Program-made: the position numbers and the translations under genes
The notes under the pieces: model-generated
What the model was told of the DNA's origin: nothing
The model's input: only the letters and a program-made list of their open reading frames with translations
The model's database searches: none
Assembly (NCBI GenBank): GCA_903875455.1
Contig: CAIQWF010000141.1
Coordinates: forward strand, 1 to 59,695
DNA from: an uncultured Pseudomonadota bacterium
GTDB taxonomy: Bacteria; Pseudomonadota; Gammaproteobacteria; Methylococcales; Methylomonadaceae
Direction: 5' to 3'
Length of the DNA stretch: 59,695 nt
In this document: positions 9,530 through 18,660 of the stretch, piece after piece
Layout: every line of letters begins with the position of its first letter
How positions within the stretch are numbered: position 1 is the stretch's first letter

Positions 9530-9561
9530 CTCTTTTACAGCTTTTACTTAAAGGGTCAAGC

Positions 9562-10455
9562 TTAGAAGCCTAAACCTAAATATCCACCAACGCTGAAGCC
9601 GTTAGTTTGTACGCCGTCTAAAGTACGACCGATGTTTTGTTGATAACGTGCATCAGCACCGACATAAACGTTTTTCCATACTTTGTAGTCCGCACCCAAA
9701 CCAAACATCAGGGCAGGTTGCAATACAGTGATAGATTCAGATGGCGGGCTGATAATGTTCATTGCAAAACCGACAGGAATAACCCAAGGTCTGAAAGCAC
9801 TGCCTTTCAGGAATTTAATTTTAGGTGAAGCATTTACAGTAAATTGGCTAACTGTCACATCTCGAGGAACATTTGCAACTGCTGCTGTATCAAGACCACT
9901 AGCAGTAGCGGCGACAACGGCGTTTCCACCTACTTTGTCTGCAAACTGTTTGTATTCAAACATCACTTCAGCCAGCACTTCGGTGTTGTCCATCAGGCCA
10001 AACAGATTGTCATCAATGCTAAAGTCCAAGCCAGCACCGAAATACCAAGCATTTCTATCTGCCTTTTCAGCAGCAAAACTAGGAAATGTATCATTGTTAA
10101 TAGAAACGCCATTACGCGATCTGTAAGCATGTGCCCAACCACCACGGAAAAATACCATGTTGTCTTTGGTTTTTGCTGCTGCAACAGGCGCTGGTCTGTT
10201 TTCCAAATCAGCAATACGTTGTTTCAGAGCTGAATCATCATAAGCTGCCGCTGCTGGTGCTGCTGCCGCAGGTGCTGCTACCGTAACAGTTTTAGTCACT
10301 ACTTTTGTTTTGTGTTTGTGGCGTTTGCAAGTGTTATGTTTGCTTTTAACACATTTCCAGTAATCTGCTGACGCTTCTGGAGAAATCATCATCGCAGCTA
10401 ATGTCAAAGAGGCCGTAGCAATGCCCAGCACTAATTTAGTTTTTTTATGTATCAT
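9562..10455 (-). CDS. Outer membrane beta-barrel protein (porin-like)
   Basis: 297 residues with a clear Sec signal peptide (MIHKKTKLVLG..., predicted cleavage after SPEASA). A short Lys/His-rich stretch (HNTCKRHKHKTK), an Ala/Pro-rich linker and a short helix (LKQRIADLENR) come next, followed by a barrel-like region from about residue 100 with alternating aromatic residues. It ends in VGGYLGLGF, and a terminal Phe is the usual BAM recognition signal. The specific function is not recognisable; OmpW-like or porin-like small barrel is the best guess. The start ATG has a GGAG ribosome-binding site. It is monocistronic, with an unusual repeat in its upstream region (10509-10564). Confidence 0.75.
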   Translation of the reverse strand: MIHKKTKLVLGIATASLTLAAMMISPEASADYWKCVKSKHNTCKRHKHKTKVVTKTVTVAAPAAAAPAAAAYDDSALKQRIADLENRPAPVAAAKTKDNMVFFRGGWAHAYRSRNGVSINNDTFPSFAAEKADRNAWYFGAGLDFSIDDNLFGLMDNTEVLAEVMFEYKQFADKVGGNAVVAATASGLDTAAVANVPRDVTVSQFTVNASPKIKFLKGSAFRPWVIPVGFAMNIISPPSESITVLQPALMFGLGADYKVWKNVYVGADARYQQNIGRTLDGVQTNGFSVGGYLGLGF

Positions 10456-10508
10456 CAGGAATCTCCTTCAAGAGTTTGTTGTTTAAATCTGTTTGCTGTT
10501 ATACAACA

Positions 10509-10564
10509 CAGCCCTGCATTGTAAGTGTAATAGTAACAGCCCTGCATTACAAGTGTAATAGTAG
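10509..10564. repeat. Two tandem 28-bp repeats upstream of the barrel protein gene
   Basis: Two adjacent copies of a unit beginning CAGCCCTGCATT start at 10509 and 10537, differing at few positions. The second copy contains the inverted pair ATTACA-AG-TGTAAT. The location, 54-110 bases upstream of the start codon, suggests regulator binding sites, but no regulator can be named. Confidence 0.6.
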
Positions 10565-10818
10565 CAGCATAACGCATCGGATACAAGTTTTGTTGATATT
10601 TCGCAAATGTTATTAATTCCTTTTATATCAATAACTAACCCATATTTGCTGATAATTTGGCCTCTTTGTTGATGCAAAAAAACAACATTCCCCCTGGATA
10701 TTCACGGCATCTTGCAGCTCTATTTGCTAGAATAAGAGACAATTTTTTACAGCTGTTCACGTTATGCAAAGCTTATAACCGCTTTGTGTTTATGCCAACA
10801 AACTCACTTTTAAACAAC
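10565..10818. other. Divergent intergenic region between the barrel gene and thiO
   Basis: No gene is supported here. The open frame of thiO extends upstream to 10657, but the extension has no homology-like content. I see no TPP riboswitch consensus. The region presumably holds the thiO promoter; a TAGAAT-like -10 lies near 10729. Confidence 0.35.
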
Positions 10819-11910
10819 ATGAAAAATACTCAAGACATTACCATTGTGGGCAGCGGCATTATAGGTTTACTGATTGCAAAAGAGCTGCATCAGGCGGGTT
10901 TAAGTGTCACCCTGATAGAAAAAAATCCTACTGCACAGGAATCATCGTGGGCAGGCGGCGGAATTTTGTTGCCGCTTTATCCCTGGCGGCAATCTCCGGC
11001 TATTACAAAACTGGTTATCCCCAGCCTGAAAATCTATCCGCATTTAAACGAAACCCTGTTTGCCAGCACCGGCATTGACCCGGAATGGACACAAAGCGGC
11101 CTGCTGATTAGCAAAAATCCAGATCATCAATTGGCCAAACAATGGTGTGACGCCAACGAAATTCCGGTTACGGCTGCTGAAGAAAGTTTTTTTGCAGGCT
11201 TGCAGACGCAGGTAGAAAATCCTCTATGGCTGCCAACGATTGCTCAGGCCCGCAATCCGCGCTTGTTAAAATCACTGAAAAAATTTTTATTGCAGCAAGG
11301 AGTCGAATTTATCGAAAACTGCACGGTGAAGGAAATTGTGCAAAAAAATAACCGGATTCAGGCAATTAATACCAGCACCGGCAAACTGGAAGTCAATCAT
11401 TTGATTATTGCCGCCGGAGCATGGACCGCAGAGTTAAGCAAAAACTTGTTTTCCAAAAAACTTAACAAACCGAAAATTGCTCCGGTTAAAGGGCAAATGC
11501 TGTTATTTCAGGCGCAACCCGATACTTTGTCCCGTATGGTTCTGGATGGCGATCACTATTTGATTCCTCGTCGTGACGGAAAAATCTTGGCGGGCAGTTC
11601 GGTGGAGCATGATGGCTTTAATAAATCAACCAGCGCAGAAACTAAAACTAAACTGAAATCGTTTGCGTTTGATTTGCTGCCAGCCTTAAAAGATTTTTTT
11701 CTGCTGGCACATTGGGCAGGTTTACGCCCCGGTACTGAGCACGGTATACCTTATATAGATAATCACCCTGAAATTGAAAATTTAAGTATCAATGCCGGAC
11801 ATTTCAGAAACGGCTTAACCATGGCGCCGGCTTCTGCGCAGCTCATGGCGGACTTAATCCTGAAACGTCCGCCTGTTGTAGACCCGCAGCCTTATCAACT
11901 CACCCGCTGA
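10819..11910 (+). CDS. thiO: Glycine oxidase ThiO (FAD-dependent)
   Basis: 363 residues from ATG 10819. I chose this start because the dinucleotide-binding motif ITIVGSGIIGLLIAKEL follows directly; upstream in-frame starts at 10657 and 10792 would add an unrelated tail. Seen: the GxGxxG FAD fold at the N terminus, ESSWAGGGILLPLYPW, APVKGQMLLF and the C-terminal HWAGLRPGTEHGIPYI...GHFRNGLTMAPASA typical of DAO-family ThiO. The enzyme oxidises glycine to iminoglycine for thiazole formation in thiamine synthesis. No other thi gene is adjacent. Confidence 0.88.
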   Translation: MKNTQDITIVGSGIIGLLIAKELHQAGLSVTLIEKNPTAQESSWAGGGILLPLYPWRQSPAITKLVIPSLKIYPHLNETLFASTGIDPEWTQSGLLISKNPDHQLAKQWCDANEIPVTAAEESFFAGLQTQVENPLWLPTIAQARNPRLLKSLKKFLLQQGVEFIENCTVKEIVQKNNRIQAINTSTGKLEVNHLIIAAGAWTAELSKNLFSKKLNKPKIAPVKGQMLLFQAQPDTLSRMVLDGDHYLIPRRDGKILAGSSVEHDGFNKSTSAETKTKLKSFAFDLLPALKDFFLLAHWAGLRPGTEHGIPYIDNHPEIENLSINAGHFRNGLTMAPASAQLMADLILKRPPVVDPQPYQLTR

Positions 11911-11914
11911 AATA

Positions 11915-11947
11915 ACGACAGGCAGTCCTTTGAGGACTGCCTGTCGT
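11915..11947. terminator. Strong hairpin between convergent thiO and gnd
   Basis: A perfect 15-bp stem starting ACGACAGGCAGTCCT with a 3-nt loop. No T-run follows on either strand, so it may act as a rho-independent terminator of low quality or as a 3'-end stabiliser. It occupies most of the 46-bp gap between two stop codons. Confidence 0.6.
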
Positions 11948-11956
11948 GACAACCAT

Positions 11957-13402
11957 TTAAACGTTATAAGTGGTTGAAGAAACTTTTCCGCCGCTGCCAA
12001 TCCAGTCGGTATGGAAAAACTCGCCGCGCGGTTTATCCAGGCGCTCATAAGTGTGTGCGCCAAAATAGTCGCGCTGGGCCTGCAACAAATTCGCCGGTAA
12101 TCTGGCGGTGCGATAGCCGTCATAATAAGCCAGAGCCGAAGAAAACGCCGGAGTTGCAATCCCTAACTCAACCCCCAGAATAATGGCTTTGCGCCAGCCT
12201 GCATCGGCTTTTTGCATCGCATTGATGAAATAATCCGCCAGCAACAAATTATCCAGATCAGGATTTTTTTCGTAAGCCGCTTTAATGTCGCCCAAAAATT
12301 GGCTACGGATAATACAGCCGCCCCGCCACATCAGAGCGATTTCGCCATAATTCAGATTCCAGTTATATTCGGCTGCCGCTTCTTTCAGCAATCTGAAACC
12401 TTGCGCATAAGAAATGATTTTCGCGGCATATAAGGCATCGCCAATCGCATCAATCATCGCCTGTTTGTCACCGGAAAACGCAACTTTGGCTTTCGGCAAA
12501 ATACCTGCGGCTTTCACCCGCTCGTCTTTTTGTGCTGACAAACAGCGGGCAAACACCGATTCTGCAATCAGGGTCAACGGCATTCCCAAATCCAGTGCGT
12601 TAATCGCAGTCCATTTGCCTGTGCCTTTTTGTCCGGCGGTGTCGAGAATCTTGTCAACCAGCGGCAAACCGTCTGCATCTTTATAAGCCAAAATATTAGC
12701 CGTGATTTCAATCAGATAAGAGCTTAACTGGCCTTTATTCCACTGCGCAAAAACCGCCTGCATTTCATCAGGAGTTAATCCCAATCCTTCCGACAACAAT
12801 TGATAAGCTTCGCAAATCAGCTGCATGTCGCCGTATTCAATGCCGTTATGCACCATTTTTACATAATGCCCTGCACCTTGTTCGCCCACCCACTCACAAC
12901 AAGGCTCATCACCGACTTTCGCACTGATCGCCTGGAATATCGGTTTTACCGCCGCCCATGCCTCTGGATTGCCGCCCGGCATAATCGAAGGCCCATTCCG
13001 CGCACCTTCTTCACCACCCGACACGCCGGTGCCGATAAACAAAATGCCTTTTTCTTTTAGCGCGTCAGTACGACGGTTGCTGTCAGTATATAAAGAGTTG
13101 CCGCCATCAATAATAATGTCACCTGGGGACAGCAAAGGGGCTAATTTATTGATGTACATATCCACCACTTCCCCCGCTTTCACCATCAACATCACTTTGC
13201 GGGGCGTTTCCAACAAATCAACCATCTCTTCTAAAGAGTATGCACCGACAACCTGTGTTCCTTTAGCGGCATCCTGTAAAAATTCATCTATCTTATCTTT
13301 ACCGCGATTGTGTACCGCCACTTTAAATCCGTGATCGTTCATGTTTAGGACCAGATTCTGTCCCATGACCGCTAATCCAATTAAACCTATATTTGCTTTC
13401 AT
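11957..13402 (-). CDS. gnd: 6-phosphogluconate dehydrogenase, decarboxylating
   Basis: 481 residues, the long NADP-dependent dimeric class. Seen: the Rossmann motif [23 protein letters not shown], the substrate motif [21 protein letters not shown], the catalytic [15 protein letters not shown] and LIQAQ-type C-terminal regions ending in [14 protein letters not shown]-like sequence. It converts 6-phosphogluconate to ribulose 5-phosphate and CO2 with NADPH formation, supplying pentose phosphate and reductant. It is transcribed alone, and zwf and pgl are not in the window. Confidence 0.96.
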   Translation of the reverse strand: MKANIGLIGLAVMGQNLVLNMNDHGFKVAVHNRGKDKIDEFLQDAAKGTQVVGAYSLEEMVDLLETPRKVMLMVKAGEVVDMYINKLAPLLSPGDIIIDGGNSLYTDSNRRTDALKEKGILFIGTGVSGGEEGARNGPSIMPGGNPEAWAAVKPIFQAISAKVGDEPCCEWVGEQGAGHYVKMVHNGIEYGDMQLICEAYQLLSEGLGLTPDEMQAVFAQWNKGQLSSYLIEITANILAYKDADGLPLVDKILDTAGQKGTGKWTAINALDLGMPLTLIAESVFARCLSAQKDERVKAAGILPKAKVAFSGDKQAMIDAIGDALYAAKIISYAQGFRLLKEAAAEYNWNLNYGEIALMWRGGCIIRSQFLGDIKAAYEKNPDLDNLLLADYFINAMQKADAGWRKAIILGVELGIATPAFSSALAYYDGYRTARLPANLLQAQRDYFGAHTYERLDKPRGEFFHTDWIGSGGKVSSTTYNV

Positions 13403-13694
13403 TTTGACCTTATTTAAACGTTAAATCTTGCAAGATATTATCATGTCAGGATAATTAATAAAAAATTACCGCGCTTTAGCCTGCTTAAGTAACAATATTG
13501 TTATAAACAGGTGCTAACATTCACGCAATAAACTTGCCAGCGACATTATCCGTCATGTTCTGGTAAAAAAACCGGGTACCGGAGCGGATAAATGTTTATG
13601 AAGGGATGAGTTGGCCGGTGATGGCAAATGAACCGATTATCGGCGTAACTGCCCCTCAATCTCTGGTACTAGAAGGCTTATGCGAAATCTGCGG
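13403..13694. other. Intergenic region upstream of gnd and the csp gene
   Basis: About 290 bases between divergent genes. The gnd promoter must lie near its left end. A 30-codon open frame at 13606-13698 on the plus strand has no ribosome-binding site and I do not call it. No RNA gene is recognisable. Confidence 0.4.
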
Positions 13695-13724
13695 ATGACA
13701 TGTTTTGTTAAATAACGGTACAAT
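13695..13724 (+). promoter_or_regulatory. Sigma70-type promoter of the cold-shock gene
   Basis: ATGACA (-35, 13695-13700), an 18-base spacer and TACAAT (-10, 13719-13724) predict a start near 13731 and a leader of about 70 nt before the csp ATG. The 5' untranslated region is shorter than the roughly 160-nt leader of E. coli cspA. Confidence 0.6.
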
Positions 13725-13803
13725 AACCAAAGTTTTACAGTAACCATAATCTGGTTGATGAAGACTGGAAAAGATTGAAATTTAAATATTAGGAGTTTTG
13801 CAA

Positions 13804-14007
13804 ATGGCAACAGGCACTGTAAAGTGGTTTAACAATACAAAAGGCTTTGGTTTCATCGCGCAGTCAGAAGGCAGCGAAGATGTATTTGTTCATCATTCAG
13901 TTATCCAGGGCGAAGGCTTTAAAACCTTAACGCCAGGTCAGGCTGTTACATTTGAGATTGAGTCAGGCCCAAAAGGGTTAACCGCAGTCAATGTTAAGCC
14001 GCAATAA
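13804..14007 (+). CDS. Cold-shock domain protein (CspA family)
   Basis: 67 residues from ATG 13804; a TTG two codons earlier is less likely because AGGAG at 13790 is well spaced for the ATG. The OB-fold carries both RNA-binding motifs: KGFGFI (RNP1) and VFVHHS (RNP2). Such proteins bind single-stranded RNA and DNA and act as RNA chaperones. The paralogue (CspA, C, D or E) cannot be told from sequence alone. It is monocistronic, with its own promoter and a strong terminator. Confidence 0.95.
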   Translation: MATGTVKWFNNTKGFGFIAQSEGSEDVFVHHSVIQGEGFKTLTPGQAVTFEIESGPKGLTAVNVKPQ

Positions 14008-14035
14008 GCTTTAATAATTGACTCTGAGTTTTCCA

Positions 14036-14067
14036 AAAGCCCCGCTGATTTTCACCGGGGCTTTTTT
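14036..14067 (+). terminator. Intrinsic terminator of the csp gene
   Basis: Stem AAAGCCCCG / CGGGGCTTT with an 11-nt loop, followed by a run of T. A classical rho-independent terminator about 30 bases after the stop codon. Confidence 0.9.
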
Positions 14068-14193
14068 ATGCCGCAAAAAAATTAATCCTGCTGGAAATTT
14101 CATCCGCCCCAAACGCTGACCTGAATCAAAGCACTAACATTTTTTTGTCCATCTTGATATGATGAATCCTTTAGTTTACCTGTTATTCGTGTT

Positions 14194-15273
14194 ATGACTC
14201 ATATAACCACCAAAACCAGCGCGGATATTTTAATTGTTGACGATACTCTCGCCAATTTACAACTGCTGGCCAATATCCTGAAAGAGGATGGCTATAAAGT
14301 TCGTCCCGCTATTAATGGCAATCTGGCCTTGCGTGCCGTAGCGCAAAAAAAGCCTGATTTGATTTTGCTCGATATTAAAATGCCGGAAATGGACGGTTAT
14401 CAAGTCTGTCAAACCTTAAAAGAAAATCCTGCTACCCACGATATTCCGGTTATTTTTATCAGTGCCTTGAGCGATGCCAATGACAAAGTGCGGGCATTTA
14501 GCATGGGCGGTGTTGATTATCTGACCAAGCCTTTTCAGTTTGAAGAAGTCAAAGCCCGGGTGGCCACGCATTTGCAGCTTAGGGATTATCAGGAAAACCT
14601 GGAATCAAAAATTCAAGCCGGCCTGGCCGAAATCAATTCGCTGAATCAGGAAATCATTGCCACCCAACGCGATGTGATTATCATGCTGGGTTCGGTATGC
14701 GAAGGCCGTTCTGTAGAAACAGGCCTGCATATTCGCAGAATGGCGGCGTATTGCCATTTTCTGGCCAAAAGTTATGGCCTTGACCCGGAAACTGTTGAAT
14801 TAATCAAAGAAGCCGCGCCAATGCACGATATCGGCAAAATTGCGATTCCTGATTCGATTCTGGAAAAACCCGGCCCGCTCAACGCTGACGAATGGGAAGT
14901 GATGAAAACTCATGCTGAACTGGGTTATCACATGCTGCTTTCTTCAAATCGGCCATTGTTCAAAATGGCGGCGACCATTGCCCATGAACATCATGAAAGA
15001 TGGGACGGCAGCGGCTATCCTAGAGGTTTGAAAGGTGAAGAAATCCATATTGCCGGACGCCTGAGCGCAATTGCCGATGTCTTTGATGCGTTAGACAGCA
15101 AACGCTGCTATAAGAAAAACTGGGAACTGGAAGACAGCCTGGTCTTGATTAAAGAGCAGCGTGGCGTCCATTTTGATCCGAATCTGGTTGATGCGCTGTT
15201 TGCCAATCTGGATGAGTTTTTAAGTATTCGCACTCAATTTTTGCCTTCAACTGGGGATAAAACCTGCCCCTGA
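14194..15273 (+). CDS. Response regulator with HD-GYP output domain (RpfG type)
   Basis: 359 residues. Residues 10-130 are a receiver domain: ILIVDDT, phosphorylatable Asp about 60 in LILLDIKMPEMDG, ISAL and LTKPF. A short coiled linker leads to an HD-GYP domain from about residue 160 with H-D at about 211-212 (HDIGKIAIP), the HHERWDGSGYPRGL signature and AIADVFDAL, so the cyclic-di-GMP phosphodiesterase site looks complete. It is the first gene of a six-gene co-directional run, 24 bp ahead of the corrinoid activator. A hybrid kinase closes the run at 19357 and is the obvious candidate partner (inference from position). Confidence 0.9.
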   Translation: MTHITTKTSADILIVDDTLANLQLLANILKEDGYKVRPAINGNLALRAVAQKKPDLILLDIKMPEMDGYQVCQTLKENPATHDIPVIFISALSDANDKVRAFSMGGVDYLTKPFQFEEVKARVATHLQLRDYQENLESKIQAGLAEINSLNQEIIATQRDVIIMLGSVCEGRSVETGLHIRRMAAYCHFLAKSYGLDPETVELIKEAAPMHDIGKIAIPDSILEKPGPLNADEWEVMKTHAELGYHMLLSSNRPLFKMAATIAHEHHERWDGSGYPRGLKGEEIHIAGRLSAIADVFDALDSKRCYKKNWELEDSLVLIKEQRGVHFDPNLVDALFANLDEFLSIRTQFLPSTGDKTCP

Positions 15274-15297
15274 TTATTTTCCAAGCCTGATTAAATC

Positions 15298-16869
15298 ATG
15301 CCTGCATTAACCCTAATTGAAAAAAACAGAAAAATGCAGCTGGAATTTAAAACAGGAACCAGCATTCTGAATCTGCTTTGTGCCGCAGAAATTAAAGTAA
15401 GTTCGGCTTGCACCGGCTGCGGTTTTTGCGGCCTGTGCCGAGTCAAAATTCTTCACGGCGAGGCCTCAGCTTTAACCGCTGTTGAGAAAAGCAAATTATC
15501 ATCTCAACAAATTCAGCAAGGTATGCGCCTGGCTTGTCAGGCTAAAGCGCTATCAGATCTGGCTATCAGCATTGAGAATCCGGTCAACGTTTTAAAATGG
15601 AAAAAACTCCACTCTGTCAATAAAACCGCCGTCAATAGCCAGGACCAATATGGCATTGCGTTTGACCTCGGCACCACCCATCTGCGTCTTTCATTATGGA
15701 ATATCAGCCGACACTGCCGAGTTCTGGCGTGGACGGCATTCAACCCGCAATTTCGCTTCGGTGCCGATGTTTTAACGCGCCTGACAGCCGCTCAAAATTC
15801 TGTATCCGACGCTTTGGAGCTGAGTTTCCTGATTAAACAAAGCATTAAAAATGCCTTGCAACTTATCGCCAAGTTGCCGCTCAGCATCGCACAAATCCAG
15901 CAATTATTAGTGGTTGGCAATACGCCGATGCTGGCCTTGCTAAGCCATAAAAATTTTCAGCAACTGCTCGATCCGAAATATTGGACTCAAGCCGTTGATT
16001 GCCAGATAGACGATGTTAGCGAATGGCAAACTTTCCTGGGCTTACAGCCACAAACCCTGATTGCCAGTGCTCCACCTTTGGCGGGATTTGTCGGTTCTGA
16101 TTTACTGGCCGGCATTCTTGCAACCGGACTCACCCGCTCCAGCGATTGTGCGCTGCTGATTGATTTTGGCACCAATTCAGAACTTGCGCTTTGGGATGGC
16201 ACAAGATTATGGATTAGCTCAGTGCCGGGCGGCCCGGCTTTTGAAGGGGCCGGAATTAGCTGCGGCATACCCGCCGCCACAGGCGCCATTTATCGCATCA
16301 GCCCCAAACCCGACAATTACTGGAGTTGTCAGGTTATTGGCAATGTTGCTGCGGTTGGCTTATGCGGCTCAGCGCTGGTAGACGCCATTGCCCACTTGTT
16401 GGCAAACGGAGAGTTAAAAAAGAATGGCCGTTTTAAAAACACCGCCAGCAATGAATATCAACTCTCTTTAACACCAATCCACTCCTTTGCCCTGAAAAAA
16501 CAGGATATTGATATTTTTCAACGTGCCAAAGCCGCTACCGGCGCGGCGCAACAGCAATTATTCAAGGCAGCGGGCCTCACAGCTGACAAGCTATCGCGGG
16601 TTTGCGTTTGTGGTGCTTTCGGCCAGTTTCTGGATGTGAAAAATGCTCAGCTCATTGGCTTGCTTCCGCAAATAGCCGCCGAAAAAATCGAACTTTATGA
16701 AAACACCGCTTTAACCGGCTGTGAATTACTGCTGTCTTCACCACAGGCTTTTGCTTTATTCAAGCAAATCAAAGTGCAGGCGCAGATTGTAAATATGGCT
16801 CATGCCCTGAACTTTGATGAATCTTTTGTTGATAATTTATACTTACAACCACTGCTATTGGAAAAATAA
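15298..16869 (+). CDS. Ferredoxin-ASKHA corrinoid activation protein (RACo/RamA-like)
   Basis: 523 residues. The N-terminal 90 residues form a [2Fe-2S] ferredoxin domain with the cluster motif CTGCGFCGLC. From about residue 115 the protein has the ASKHA ATPase fold and DUF4445: FDLGTTHLRLSL, LIDFGTNSELAL, GGPAFEGAGISCG and a late VCGAFGQFLDVKNAQLIGLLP. Members of this family use ATP to return inactive Co(II) corrinoid proteins to Co(I). The corrinoid protein encoded next is the expected client. The gap to the corrinoid gene (97 bp) contains a weak hairpin (16925-16947) with a short T tail that could attenuate transcription. Confidence 0.9.
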   Translation: MPALTLIEKNRKMQLEFKTGTSILNLLCAAEIKVSSACTGCGFCGLCRVKILHGEASALTAVEKSKLSSQQIQQGMRLACQAKALSDLAISIENPVNVLKWKKLHSVNKTAVNSQDQYGIAFDLGTTHLRLSLWNISRHCRVLAWTAFNPQFRFGADVLTRLTAAQNSVSDALELSFLIKQSIKNALQLIAKLPLSIAQIQQLLVVGNTPMLALLSHKNFQQLLDPKYWTQAVDCQIDDVSEWQTFLGLQPQTLIASAPPLAGFVGSDLLAGILATGLTRSSDCALLIDFGTNSELALWDGTRLWISSVPGGPAFEGAGISCGIPAATGAIYRISPKPDNYWSCQVIGNVAAVGLCGSALVDAIAHLLANGELKKNGRFKNTASNEYQLSLTPIHSFALKKQDIDIFQRAKAATGAAQQQLFKAAGLTADKLSRVCVCGAFGQFLDVKNAQLIGLLPQIAAEKIELYENTALTGCELLLSSPQAFALFKQIKVQAQIVNMAHALNFDESFVDNLYLQPLLLEK

Positions 16870-16966
16870 GTAAGCTTTTGCTGACAAAAACATTATCCGC
16901 TGTTTCCCAACTGTGATAGATTTTAATCTTTATCTCTAAAAAAGATTTTTCATCAGGAACCTATAA

Positions 16967-17632
16967 GTGCTTACCGAGATTATCACTGCATACAATGAAG
17001 CGGTTTTTGACACCGACCGCGATCGGGCCTTGGAAATCATTCATCAGGCAGTAGAAAACGGCATTTCTCCTGAAGACATCGTTTTTCAGGTGGTGATTCC
17101 GGCGATGGAACTGATGATTAAGTCAATCAGTGAAGATTTTGATGCCAATCTGGCACAGCACTTCATGGCTTCACAAATTGCCGCGCAAGTCACTGATGAA
17201 ATGGTGGCAAAATTTCAAAAAAGCCCGGAAATCATTGGTACGGTAGTCATTGGCACGTCACATGGCGATATGCACACCCTGGGAAAACGCATTGTCAGCG
17301 GCTGTTTGCGCTCTCTGATGATTGAGGTAGTGGATTTGGGCGTAAATGTTGCACCGGAAAAGTTTGTTGACGAAGCCCTTGCCCACAACTCGCCGATTAT
17401 TGCCATTTCTTCAATGATGATGCACACCGCCCGCAGTGAACTGGGTTGCACAAAAGTGCGGGAAATCCTGAAAGAAAGAAATCTGGAAGACAAAATCAAA
17501 ATCGTGGTCGGCGGTGCGCCTTACCGCTGGGATCCCAATCTCTACAAAACGGTACAGGCGGATGCGTGGGCAGAAGACGGCATCACTGCCGGCAAAGTGA
17601 TTAAAGACCTGATGACGGGAATGAGAAAATGA
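16967..17632 (+). CDS. Methyltransferase-cognate corrinoid protein (MtaC/MtbC-like)
   Basis: 221 residues starting at GTG 16967, with AGGA 8 bases upstream. An N-terminal helical cap (residues 1-85) precedes a cobalamin-binding Rossmann domain with the signature GTSHGDMHTLG, where His103 is the lower axial ligand of DxHxxG, followed by VNVAPEKFVDEA and VVGGAPYRWDPN. These proteins carry the methyl group on cobalt between a substrate-specific methyltransferase and an acceptor. The GTG-started gene overlaps the methyltransferase gene by four bases, so the two proteins are probably made in fixed proportion. The substrate cannot be inferred from the corrinoid protein. Confidence 0.92.
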   Translation: MLTEIITAYNEAVFDTDRDRALEIIHQAVENGISPEDIVFQVVIPAMELMIKSISEDFDANLAQHFMASQIAAQVTDEMVAKFQKSPEIIGTVVIGTSHGDMHTLGKRIVSGCLRSLMIEVVDLGVNVAPEKFVDEALAHNSPIIAISSMMMHTARSELGCTKVREILKERNLEDKIKIVVGGAPYRWDPNLYKTVQADAWAEDGITAGKVIKDLMTGMRK

Positions 17633-18660
17633 CGACTGGAATGGATAGATTGGTAGCGGCGATTAACGGCGAAAAATCGGACCGGATTCCGGTATTCTGC
17701 AATTTGCTGGATCAGGGCGCGAAGGAATTAGGCATAGCCACTCTGAAAGAATACTATTCCAAAGGCGAATACGTGGCAGAAGGGCAGCTTAAAATGCGGG
17801 AGAAATACGGCTATGACAATCTCTGGAGCTTGTTTTACGTCGGCAAAGAAGCCGAATTGCTAGGCTGCCAGAAAATCATTTACGCCGCTGACGGGCCGCC
17901 GAATGTCGAAGATTACGTGATTAAATCTTATGATGACATTGCGAAACTGGAGGTTCCTGACGACATTGGCAGTTGCCCACTGTTTGCCGAAGAATTAAAG
18001 TGTTTACAAATCCTTAAACGCGAAGCCGGCGGCAAATATCCGATTTGCGCTTATATCACCGCCAGCATGACCTTGCCGGCGATTTTGATGGGGATGGACA
18101 AATGGTTTGAATTGCTGTTTTTTGGCCCCCATGAAGTCCGTGATGAATTGCTAACTAAGTGCTGCAACTTTTTCCATAAAGAAGTCACTGCTTACCGCAA
18201 TGCCGGTGCCGATATTATTCTCTACGCCAATCCGTTCGGCTCAACGGATTTTGTGCCGATGAAACAGTTTCATAATTTATCCATGCCTTGGATGAAAAAA
18301 GACGTAGAACCTCTGGGCACAAATGATATGGTTTACTATTGCGGCAGCTCGCGGATGAACAATGTGATTGATCCGGTATTCGAGCAACTCAACATCAAAA
18401 CCTATTACTTAAGTCCGAATGATGATGTGGCAGCAGGAAAAAAAGCGGTCGCCAATCGCGGCTTAACCTGGGGAGTGATTAATGATATTCGCCTGATTGA
18501 CTGGAGCGAAGACGAGGTGCGCTGCGAAGTTAAACGCATCATAGAAGCAGGTATGGCCGGCGGCAAATTTGGTTTTGGCACTTTGGTAATGCCGTACAAG
18601 ATTCCTGAGCGCAACATCCGGGTGATGCTGGAAACGGCTTATGAAGTTGGACGTTATTAA
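17629..18660 (+). CDS. Uroporphyrinogen-decarboxylase-fold methyltransferase (MtaA/CmuA superfamily)
   Basis: 343 residues of the URO-D superfamily, with the opening MDRLVAAINGEKSDRIPV and a TIM-barrel layout. It is not HemE: it sits with a corrinoid protein and lacks the HemE N-terminal arginine-rich motif. Corrinoid-dependent methyltransferases of the MtaA/MtbA type bind zinc through a H-x-C motif and a later Cys. Here the first motif reads YYCG (Tyr236, Cys238) and no Cys is present near PYKIPERNI, so two of the three usual ligands appear absent. It may therefore methylate or demethylate an unknown substrate by other ligands, or have a regulatory role. Adjacent to DUF1638 with no gap. Confidence 0.85.
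   Translation: MTTGMDRLVAAINGEKSDRIPVFCNLLDQGAKELGIATLKEYYSKGEYVAEGQLKMREKYGYDNLWSLFYVGKEAELLGCQKIIYAADGPPNVEDYVIKSYDDIAKLEVPDDIGSCPLFAEELKCLQILKREAGGKYPICAYITASMTLPAILMGMDKWFELLFFGPHEVRDELLTKCCNFFHKEVTAYRNAGADIILYANPFGSTDFVPMKQFHNLSMPWMKKDVEPLGTNDMVYYCGSSRMNNVIDPVFEQLNIKTYYLSPNDDVAAGKKAVANRGLTWGVINDIRLIDWSEDEVRCEVKRIIEAGMAGGKFGFGTLVMPYKIPERNIRVMLETAYEVGRY

Noticed and set aside
10509-10564. CRISPR array
   Set aside because: Only two adjacent copies without spacers.
10565-10818. TPP riboswitch ahead of thiO
   Set aside because: The CUGAGA and related cores were not found in the leader.
13606-13698. 30-codon plus-strand open frame ahead of the csp promoter
   Set aside because: No ribosome-binding site and no similarity to known small proteins; ends inside the promoter -35 box.
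16870-16966. Cobalamin riboswitch before the corrinoid gene
   Set aside because: Only a weak AT-rich stem with a short T tail; the conserved B12-box core is not seen. The same search upstream of cobQ (22792-22962) was also negative.
17629-18660. HemE, uroporphyrinogen decarboxylase
   Set aside because: Corrinoid gene neighbours and lack of the HemE N-terminal substrate motif; only the fold is shared.
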